The notes under the pieces are model-generated. The model was not told the DNA's origin, did no database searches, and worked only from the letters and a program-made list of their open reading frames with translations. From the NCBI GenBank assembly GCA_041394185.1, contig JAWKIQ010000003.1, positions 867,469 to 931,468 on the forward strand: a stretch of 64,000 bases of DNA, in the 5' to 3' direction. Numbering within the stretch: the first letter of the stretch is position 1; the number at the start of each line of letters is the position of its first letter. This document shows, one piece after another, positions 58,739 to 64,000 of this stretch. The translations under genes were made by a program, and so were the position numbers. Origin of the DNA: Acidimicrobiales bacterium. Its GTDB lineage: Bacteria > Actinomycetota > Acidimicrobiia > Acidimicrobiales > Poriferisodalaceae.

Positions 58739-59112
58739 GAATCCCTCGCGTCACCACCGCCATCGCACTCGTTGGAGCACTCGGCCTCACTGGCTGCAGC
58801 ACAGACAACGAGGCCGAACTGTCCACTACTGAGTCCTCAGCGATCACGTCCGAGTCAGAAGCCCCCGCTTCTGAGTCCACGGCCGACGAGTCCGTCGACC
58901 TCGCCGCGTTCCTCACCGAATGCATGCGCGACCAAGGCATCGAGGGCTTCCCCGAAGCCGAAGTCCTCCCGGACGGGACACTCGACCTCGACATGACGGC
59001 CCTCGACGCTGCCGGAACCGGGCCCGGCAGCCCCGAGTTCAACACTGCCTTCGGAGCGTGCGAAGCCGAGGCCGGCCAAACGATCGAGCTGGGAGACCAC
59101 ACCAGCCAGTGA
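58735..59112 (+). CDS. Small lipoprotein with C-M-R-x-x-G motif
   Basis: 125 aa. Signal core TTAIALVGALGL and lipobox L-T-G-C, a Ser/Glu/Thr-rich linker, and a domain with FLTECMRDQGIEGFPEAEVLPDGTLDLD and FNTAFGACEAEAGQTIEL. The C-M-R-x-x-G-[IV] motif followed by F-P and a D-G-T/S turn is shared with the first lipoprotein of the operon (54075), which has two such units. It is the last gene of the operon and overlaps the SnoaL-like gene by four bases. Confidence 0.75.
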   Translation: MRIPRVTTAIALVGALGLTGCSTDNEAELSTTESSAITSESEAPASESTADESVDLAAFLTECMRDQGIEGFPEAEVLPDGTLDLDMTALDAAGTGPGSPEFNTAFGACEAEAGQTIELGDHTSQ

Positions 59113-59239
59113 GCGACCGACCGGCGTCGCGTCCATCACCTCAGACTGCGCTCCATGAACCGCCGGTTGTGGCGCAGTTCGCTGGGAACCTCTGCGCCGC
59201 CACAGGGTCGGATATCTCGAAGCCGCGTTGTCGGCCACA

Positions 59240-59767
59240 ATGTTGTCCGTGGACCGCCTCGACCTCGCCCCTCGCCTCGCCGAGCTCTGCCATCTCGAAG
59301 GCTCGTTCGTGCTGCGATCTGGCGTGAGCGCTGACGTGTACTTCGACAAGTACCGGTTCGAGTCCGACCCCGACACCCTCCGTGCGGTCGCTGCCGGTCT
59401 CCAACCCTTGATCCCACCCGATACCGACCTGCTGGCAGGCCTCGAACTCGGTGGTGTCCCCGTAGCCACCGCACTGTCGCTCGGCACCGGTATCCCGACC
59501 GTGTTCGTTCGCAAGCAGGCCAAGTCCTACGGCACCGCCAAGCTGGCCGAGGGCCCACCGGTGGCCCAACGACGCCTCCTGGTGGTCGAGGACGTCGTGA
59601 CCAGTGGCGGCCAGATCGTCGAGTCCGCCACCCAACTACGCACGCTCGGAGCCGACATCACCACTGCGTTGTGCGTCATCGACCGCCAACAGGGTGGAAC
59701 AGAGAACCTGGCTGCTGCCGGCATCGAACTGCGCAGCCTGTTCACTCGCGCGGACCTCACCCGGTGA
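59240..59767 (+). CDS. Orotate phosphoribosyltransferase-like protein
   Basis: 175 aa type I phosphoribosyltransferase. GSFVLRSGVSADVYFDKYRFESDPDTL is an OPRT-type N-terminus, VFVRKQAKSYGTAKLAEG the flexible loop with catalytic Lys, and RLLVVEDVVTSGGQIVESATQLR the PRPP-binding motif. It transfers a phosphoribosyl group to orotate or another base. Shorter than usual PyrE (about 210) and not near other pyr genes, so it may be a paralogue. ATG 59240 is preferred over a TTG 12 bases upstream. The stop lies in a hairpin. Confidence 0.8.
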   Translation: MLSVDRLDLAPRLAELCHLEGSFVLRSGVSADVYFDKYRFESDPDTLRAVAAGLQPLIPPDTDLLAGLELGGVPVATALSLGTGIPTVFVRKQAKSYGTAKLAEGPPVAQRRLLVVEDVVTSGGQIVESATQLRTLGADITTALCVIDRQQGGTENLAAAGIELRSLFTRADLTR

Positions 59768-59775
59768 CCGGGTGA
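59757..59775 (+). terminator. Hairpin over the stop codon of the phosphoribosyltransferase gene
   Basis: TCACCCGG (59757-59764), loop TGA, CCGGGTGA (59768-59775): a perfect 8-bp stem whose loop is the stop codon, before the convergent monooxygenase gene. Confidence 0.5.
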
Positions 59776-59820
59776 AGTAAGCAGCGTCGCCGCAGGGATC
59801 GAGAATCGGTGGGCGTGCCG

Positions 59821-60858
59821 TCACCCGGCCTTGTCGGGCAGTGGATCGGCGGATGCGAACTCGTCAACGAGTGTGCTGATGGCCGCGATCGAGGGGAGGG
59901 TGACCTCGCTGGGGGCACCCCTGGAGCCGGGAATCACCCGGACGAAATCGATGCCCAGGTCGCGGACCGCCGTCAGGCGTTCCCGTGCTTCGTCGAGCGG
60001 GCCGGCGATTCCGAATCGATGGATGAACTCGGCATCTAGCGCCTGGGCGTGGGACCCGCTGGCGGCTCCGTGGTGGGCCATGTCGTAGCTGGTGCGCATG
60101 GTTTCGGCGGCCTTGCGTACGCCCTCGGGCAACTCGTCGATACGCATGCCAGGGAACCCGGAGAAGTGCGTGAAGCTGGCAACACCACCGCGCACCGCCT
60201 CGCGTGCGAGGGCCGGGTCGTCGTTGACAACACAGTTGATGTAGGCGCCGAGGCGAAGGTCGGCTGGGTTTCGCCCGGCGGCCTCTGCGCCTTGGCGGGC
60301 GAGGCTGACACAATCGGCGAGGCGTTCGACATCGGCGCCGACAGCGAAGCAGATCCGGTCGGCAACGGCGGCTGCGATCGCGATCACCTTCGGCCCGGTC
60401 GCCGACACCTCGATAGGCACGCGGGCGACATCGATGTCGTCGAGCCATTCGATTCTGCTCTCGGTTCCGTTGCGATCGACGGTCTCGCCGTCCAGATAGC
60501 CGCGAAGCTGGCGAAGATAGAGCTCGAAGTCGACCGGGGATGCGGGCTTGCGGCCGATCTTGGCCATCGACGAATCACCTCGACCGATCCCGATGACGAG
60601 ACGACCGCCGCTGGCGACCTGGACACCTAGCGCCGCGGAGGCCGTAACCGCCGGGTCCCGGCTGACGGGGTTGGTGACGCCGGGACCGATCTCGATTCGG
60701 CTCGTGGCTGTCGCAGCGACCATCAGCTGACTCCAGGTCTCGGGCGCCAGGTTCTGCGTATCGGCGAACACGAGGCTGCGAAAGCCAAGTCCTTCAATGC
60801 GCCGTGCGATTTCGGCGGAGTTGGTCGGGTGGGGAAAGAAGAGCAGTCCGAGGTCCAT
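59821..60858 (-). CDS. LLM-class flavin-dependent oxidoreductase
   Basis: 345 aa bacterial-luciferase-like TIM barrel. LGLLFFPHPTNSAEIARRIEGLGFRSLVFADTQNLAPETWSQL, TSRIEIGPGVTNPVSRDPAVTASAA and GGRLVIGIGRGDSSMAKIGRKP are typical; many actinobacterial members use coenzyme F420 (methylene-H4MPT reductase-like), others FMN. Substrate unknown. ATG 60858 (MDLGLLFF) is the natural start. It lies 59 bases downstream of the TetR gene on the same strand, with a heptad repeat between, so it may be co-transcribed. Confidence 0.88.
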   Translation of the reverse strand: MDLGLLFFPHPTNSAEIARRIEGLGFRSLVFADTQNLAPETWSQLMVAATATSRIEIGPGVTNPVSRDPAVTASAALGVQVASGGRLVIGIGRGDSSMAKIGRKPASPVDFELYLRQLRGYLDGETVDRNGTESRIEWLDDIDVARVPIEVSATGPKVIAIAAAVADRICFAVGADVERLADCVSLARQGAEAAGRNPADLRLGAYINCVVNDDPALAREAVRGGVASFTHFSGFPGMRIDELPEGVRKAAETMRTSYDMAHHGAASGSHAQALDAEFIHRFGIAGPLDEARERLTAVRDLGIDFVRVIPGSRGAPSEVTLPSIAAISTLVDEFASADPLPDKAG

Positions 60859-60884
60859 CTCATGTCCTTTGTCGGTGATCGGTT

Positions 60885-60919
60885 GCGGGTTGCGGGTGGC
60901 GGGTGGCGGGTGGCGGGTC
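60885..60919. repeat. Five tandem GCGGGTN heptads (G-quadruplex-capable)
   Basis: GCGGGTT, GCGGGTG x3, GCGGGTC in perfect phase on the plus strand. GGG runs are separated by four bases, a pattern able to fold as a G-quadruplex. It lies between the TetR stop and the monooxygenase start and contains the TetR stop codon; RNA from these minus-strand genes carries the C-rich complement. Confidence 0.8.
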
Positions 60920-61562
60920 ACGAGGCGAGCGGCCGTCGGGCCGCCCGAGCAAAGGCGTCGTCGAGGCGCCGACGTCCGTCGGCGGTCAGGCACGGATCGA
61001 GCACGGCGCGGTGCTGCTCGATTCCGCGTGCCAGGGATGCCCAGTCGGCGACGTCGACTTGGCCGAACTCGTCGAGATGATCGAGCCAGTAGCGGCTCAC
61101 GATCCACAGCGAGCGAGCGAGCACGGCAACATCGACGTCGAGCGAACGCCGGAGTAGACCACCCACGGAGAACCGCTCGATGAGGTTGCCAAAGCGTTCA
61201 AAATCGGCAGCCAGCTCTGGGGGAGCACTCCGACGAGGCTCGGCATCGTTCAGCTGGGCCCGGTCCCGAAGCAAGAACCGGTACCGCCACACGAGCCTCA
61301 TCGATGTCAGAACGTGGTCGACGTAGTCGCGGCACACGTCGTCGGACACGCCAACCGACTCGCGCTCGGTCAAGACGGCGCGAGCCTCGTCGCGCAGCGC
61401 TTCGACCAGATCCATCTTGGCCGGGAAGTGGTACGTCAGGTTGCCTTGCCGGATCCCGGCGGCGCTCGCGATGTTCGCCTGCGACGTCGCTGCGTAACCG
61501 TTGCGATTGAACAGCTCGAGGGCCGCTTCCAGGATTCGTTGGCGTGTGGGGCTTGATGTCAT
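60918..61562 (-). CDS. TetR-family regulator
   Basis: 214 aa. HTH: TRQRILEAALELFNRNGYAATSQANIASAAGIRQGNLTYHFPAKMDLVEAL, with the NLTYHF recognition helix typical of TetR proteins; the helical C-domain follows. Its start faces the GMC oxidoreductase gene, and two palindromes sharing TTAGGT/ACCTAA lie between, so it probably represses itself and the oxidoreductase gene. Confidence 0.92.
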   Translation of the reverse strand: MTSSPTRQRILEAALELFNRNGYAATSQANIASAAGIRQGNLTYHFPAKMDLVEALRDEARAVLTERESVGVSDDVCRDYVDHVLTSMRLVWRYRFLLRDRAQLNDAEPRRSAPPELAADFERFGNLIERFSVGGLLRRSLDVDVAVLARSLWIVSRYWLDHLDEFGQVDVADWASLARGIEQHRAVLDPCLTADGRRRLDDAFARAARRPLAS

Positions 61563-61576
61563 CCGACGTCCGCGGT

Positions 61577-61592
61577 TAGGTTGGTCAACCTA
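61577..61592. promoter_or_regulatory. TetR operator 1
   Basis: TAGGTTG-GT-CAACCTA is a perfect palindrome 15 bases upstream of the TetR start codon. Confidence 0.65.
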
Positions 61593-61594
61593 GG

Positions 61595-61612
61595 TTAGGT
61601 CGCATGACCTAA
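61595..61612. promoter_or_regulatory. TetR operator 2
   Basis: TTAGGTC-GCAT-GACCTAA is a perfect palindrome with the same TTAGGT half-site as operator 1; centres are 19 bases apart. It ends 22 bases before the oxidoreductase ATG. Confidence 0.65.
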
Positions 61613-61634
61613 TCAGTCAAGAGAGCGGAAGACG

Positions 61635-63115
61635 ATGGGCATGAACAAGCGCAAGCACGTGGTCGTTGTCGGAGGTGGCACATCCGGCTGTGTTCTCGCC
61701 GCTCGCCTGAGCGAGAGCAACCGCTTCGACGTCACGCTGCTGGAGATCGGACCGGACGACTCCGCCTACGACGAGGTCCTGCTCGATCCCCGTCGCACAC
61801 CCGAGGCATGGGTTGGCCACGCTCCATCGGCGTTCTCGGTCATGCACGGCCAACCGGCCGATGTCGCCGTGTTCCAGGGCCGCGTCCTCGGCGGAACCTC
61901 GGCCGCCAACGGCATGGCCACCCTGCGCGGCCTGCCCGTCGACTACGACCAGTGGGCCGCCATGGGCCTCGAAGGTTGGGGATGGGACGATGTCGTCGAC
62001 ACCTTCATCGCCGCCGAACGCGATGTCGACTTCGGGGCATCTCCGCTGCACGGCGACTCGGGCCCACTCCCCGTGCGGCGGTGGAAATCGGGCGAACACT
62101 CGCGTGCGCACGTGGCTTACCTCGCAGGAATGCGCGAGCTCGGCGAACGACCGGTCGCCGACATCAACGATGCCGACCAGCTCCCCGGCATCGGCGTCTT
62201 CCCAGCCACCATCGACGAGCACTCCCGCCGGGTGTCCACCAGCCTCGCCTACCTCACACCCACGGTGCGAGCACGCGAGAACCTCACCATTCGCACCAAC
62301 TGTGACGTTGCCCAAATCGCCATCGACGCAGCACGCGCCACGGGCGTCATCCTTCGCTCGAACACATCGACGCCGATGAGGTAGTCATCGCTTGCGGTGC
62401 GCTCTGGACGCCTCACCTGCTCATGCGTTCGGGCATCGGCCCCGCAGACCACCTCACCGACCACAGCATCAGCGTCGTCGCCGACCTTCCGGTCGGCTCC
62501 ACGATGAGCGACCACCTCGGCCCCGCCATCCCCTACCTCTACGACGGGCCCGAGCCAGGAACCGGCGGACCCGCCCAAGCTCTCCTCGTCGGCGCGTCCA
62601 ACGGCACCGACATCGACTACCACGCCTTCCCGATCACCGCTCTGCCGATCGACGGACGGCAACGATTCCTGCTCGCGGTGTTCCTCCTCCGATCCGGCGG
62701 CGACGGCACCGTCCGCCTCGGCGACAACCTCGACGACGGGCCCGTCGTCACATTGCCATCACTTCCCGCCGACGCCCACGGCCGCTACCGACACGCCTTC
62801 GACAAGCTGGTCGCCTGGCACCGAACCGACGCCTTCGCTCAGCTCGGCGCCGAACAACTCGACCCCATCGACCTGGCCGACGACGACGCCGTCCCGCTAG
62901 CCCTCGAACGACACCTGCTCTCCTACGCCCACATGGTCGGCACCTGCCCGATGGGACCCGTCCTCGACGCCGATTGCCGCCTGCGCGGCATCGGAGGACT
63001 CCGCATCGCCGACGCCTCGGTCATGCCGACGATCCCGTCCGGCAACACCTACCTCGGGTGCGTCATGATCGCCGAGCGCATCGCCGCCAAGATGAAAGCG
63101 CAGACCTCGACCTGA
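61635..63115 (+). pseudogene. GMC oxidoreductase with frameshift in the middle
   Basis: Two frames make one choline-dehydrogenase-like GMC flavoprotein of about 494 aa. The first (61635-62384) starts HVVVVGGGTSGCVLAARLSE (FAD-binding) and has GRVLGGTSAANGMATLRG; the second resumes at about 62362 with EHIDADEVVIACGALWTPHLLMRSGIGP and ends with HMVGTCPMGPVLDADCRLRGIGGLRIADASVMPTIPSGNT, including the conserved His/Asn region. One missing base near 62361 separates them. The break is a TAG after a frame change, not a recoded stop. Pseudogene or sequence error. GGAAG precedes the ATG. Confidence 0.85.
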
Positions 63116-63170
63116 GCCTCACCGGTCAGATCAGTTGAGAGTCTCGCCGCTGCCCGGATCCGATATTGGA

Positions 63171-63199
63171 TTGAGGGCGTCGACGCCGCTTCGTAGTGT
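63171..63199 (+). promoter_or_regulatory. Promoter of the erm-like gene and its leader ORF
   Basis: TTGAGG (63171-63176), 17 bases, TAGTGT (63194-63199), then seven bases to ATG 63207. The spacer contains the palindrome GGCGTCGACGCC (63176-63187), a possible operator. RNA starting about 63206 has no leader before ATG 63207 but 22 bases before the erm GTG. Confidence 0.6.
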
Positions 63200-63206
63200 G
63201 ACCCGC

Positions 63207-63299
63207 ATGGCGATGACGGTGATGGCACGTGTCCGAGCGCAAGCGTCGGAGCGACCGCGATCAGCGACGCCGGTCGCTCAGCCAGAACTTCCTCGCTGA
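63207..63299 (+). CDS. Putative leader peptide overlapping the erm-like start
   Basis: 30-residue ORF MAMTVMARVRAQASERPRSA-TPVAQPELPR (hyphen only for spacing). Its ATG is placed for leaderless translation seven bases after TAGTGT, while the erm-like GTG at 63229 lies inside it in another frame. Known erm genes are often controlled by translated leader peptides in which ribosome stalling changes access to the erm start; here the overlap could serve the same purpose. Translation is inferred. Confidence 0.4.
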   Translation: MAMTVMARVRAQASERPRSATPVAQPELPR

Positions 63300-63945
63300 C
63301 CAAGCAGTCATCTCCGAGCTGATCGACGACCTGAAAGTCGCCGAGGACGAACTCGTCGTCGACCTCGGGGCCGGGTCAGGGGCGCTGACAGTTCCCCTGG
63401 CCAGCAAAGGCGCTCGGGTTTGGGCGGTCGAACGCGACCCGGTGTGGGCCGACCGGCTCGTCGCCCGCGCGCTCGACGCGAAGCTCGACGACCGGATCCG
63501 CGTGATCAGGTCGGACCTTCGCCGGCTCCGATTCCCTCGCGAACCATTCAGGGTCGTCGCCAACCCTCCGTTCAACCTCACGACCGACATCCTGAAGCTG
63601 ATCCTCGACAATCCTTCCGCGGTGTCTGCGACGCGAGCGGATCTCGTGCTCCAGCGCGAGGTGGTTCTGAAACACAGCGCCCAGCCGCCGAACACGCTGA
63701 AGACCTCGAGCTGGTCGCCGTGGTGGGAATTCTCGGCTGGACGCCGCATCCCGGCGTCTGCGTTTCGCCCTCGGCCCGCGGCCACTCGGTCGTCGGCTGG
63801 TCGTTCGGCGCCGCCGCGCGGGGTTCGCTCCGGTCAGAGCCCGAACTGGGCTCGCATACCGGCGACGAACTGCTCGTCTTGTCCGGCCGAGTACCGGTTC
63901 GCGAGAAGTTGCGCTGCTGCGGCACCTGAGATGTACCGGATCTGA
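63229..63945 (+). CDS. Erm/KsgA-like rRNA adenine N6-methyltransferase, short form
   Basis: SLSQNFLADQAVISELIDDL is the Erm/KsgA start, VVDLGAGSGALTVPLASKGARVWAVERDP motif I and II, VANPPFNL (Asn112) the catalytic N-P-P-F and WWEFSAGRRIPASAFRPRP the end of the catalytic domain (to about residue 183). It methylates an adenine of 23S rRNA (macrolide-lincosamide resistance) if Erm. After PRP the frame becomes Arg/Ser-rich and runs antisense into the SDR gene, so the C-terminal domain is lost or was never there; Erm(37) of M. tuberculosis is also short. The real end of the protein is uncertain. Confidence 0.75.
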   Translation: MSERKRRSDRDQRRRSLSQNFLADQAVISELIDDLKVAEDELVVDLGAGSGALTVPLASKGARVWAVERDPVWADRLVARALDAKLDDRIRVIRSDLRRLRFPREPFRVVANPPFNLTTDILKLILDNPSAVSATRADLVLQREVVLKHSAQPPNTLKTSSWSPWWEFSAGRRIPASAFRPRPAATRSSAGRSAPPRGVRSGQSPNWARIPATNCSSCPAEYRFARSCAAAAPEMYRI

Positions 63946-64000
63946 TCGGTGCCGTCGGTTGCCGCACCAAAGATGACCTCGGCGACTTCGTGCGGTTCCT
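63834..64000 (-). CDS. Short-chain dehydrogenase C-terminus (partial, 5' end outside window)
   Basis: The last 55 residues of a minus-strand gene: EPHEVAEVIFGAATDGTDQIRY, then VSG-like ISGAAAAQLLANRYSAGQDEQF and the end MRAQFGL. This resembles the C-terminal helix-strand part of classical SDR oxidoreductases (NAD(P)-dependent). The catalytic Tyr-Lys region lies outside. Its 3' end is antisense to the Arg-rich tail of the erm-like frame, which supports the view that this tail is not a conserved protein. Confidence 0.65.
   Translation of the reverse strand, partial: EPHEVAEVIFGAATDGTDQIRYISGAAAAQLLANRYSAGQDEQFVAGMRAQFGL

Noticed and set aside
62382..62384. Recoded stop codon in the GMC oxidoreductase, by analogy with the selenoprotein
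   Set aside because: The stop is TAG and the downstream half is in a different frame, so this is a frameshift and not stop-codon reassignment.
1..64000. CRISPR arrays, tRNA or rRNA genes, insertion sequences, prophage genes, integrase-type att sites
   Set aside because: Looked for along the window; no spaced direct repeats, cloverleaf sequences, transposase or integrase motifs were seen. Short tRNAs could be missed by eye, but the gaps between genes leave little room.

Overview
The window is about 64 kb of GC-rich, gene-dense DNA from what looks like a free-living member of the Actinomycetota, possibly class Acidimicrobiia (inference). The grounds are the dense GC-biased coding, a SigK/RskA-type sigma factor pair, a mycothiol-type maleylpyruvate isomerase fold, several TetR regulators and acyl-CoA ligases, and many start codons placed 6-8 bases after a -10-like hexamer, which is typical of leaderless transcripts. 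I saw no insertion sequences, prophage, CRISPR array, tRNA or rRNA. No gap between genes exceeds about 300 bases. Both edges cut genes: a class III aminotransferase on the left and a short-chain dehydrogenase on the right.

Layout, left half. 1-2.4 kb: aminotransferase and acyl-CoA ligase. 2.5-4.8 kb: an arsenate detoxification pair (ArsJ-associated GAPDH plus the ArsJ exporter) behind an ArsR-type operator. 4.7-11.8 kb: DUF808 membrane protein, then a stress and ion cluster (two universal stress proteins, a KhtT/KhtU-like K+/H+ antiporter, a P-type cation ATPase) driven from a very compact divergent promoter. 11.8-19.4 kb: metabolic genes (CoA transferase, two-gene overlap with a serine hydrolase, enoyl-CoA hydratase, EEP hydrolase, amidase, GST-like protein). 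19.4-25.2 kb: CNNM/CorC protein, a CopB-like ATPase and an arsenate reductase that diverge across a second copy of the ArsR-type operator, then GST and GNAT. 25.2-30 kb: TPP enzyme, amidohydrolase, XRE-cupin regulator and a solute-binding lipoprotein, with matching palindromes at the regulator and the lipoprotein. 32.5-36.7 kb: a SigK/RskA module with sulfite-oxidase-like and fasciclin proteins, each transcription unit preceded by the same CCATCC-N15-CCGAAC promoter.

Layout, right half. 36.9-42.2 kb: small enzymes, a frameshifted VOC gene, a MerR gene reduced to its DNA-binding end but with an intact MerR promoter, and a broken reductase remnant. 42.2-46 kb: a GST / TetR / selenoprotein / GST run on the minus strand. 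The selenoprotein is a GrdB-family protein split by an in-frame TGA that is followed by a SECIS-like hairpin; I read it as one selenocysteine protein. 46-49.2 kb: maleylpyruvate isomerase-like protein, membrane protein, methyltransferase and an ArsR/AHSA1 pair. 50-59.1 kb: two divergent ABC systems around a two-component system (RR-HK-ATPase-permease on minus; lipoprotein-adaptor-ATPase-permease-SnoaL-lipoprotein on plus), with 11-base direct repeats upstream of both minus-strand units. 59.2-64 kb: phosphoribosyltransferase, flavin monooxygenase, TetR with twin operators, a frameshifted GMC oxidoreductase, and a short Erm-like rRNA methylase preceded by an overlapping leader ORF.

The most interesting items are the unannotated-looking selenoprotein operon, the three-promoter SigK regulon, the shared arsenic operator at two distant loci, the face-to-face leaderless promoter at 6.6 kb and the Erm leader. 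All functional statements come from reading motifs and family resemblance by eye; no database search was run.
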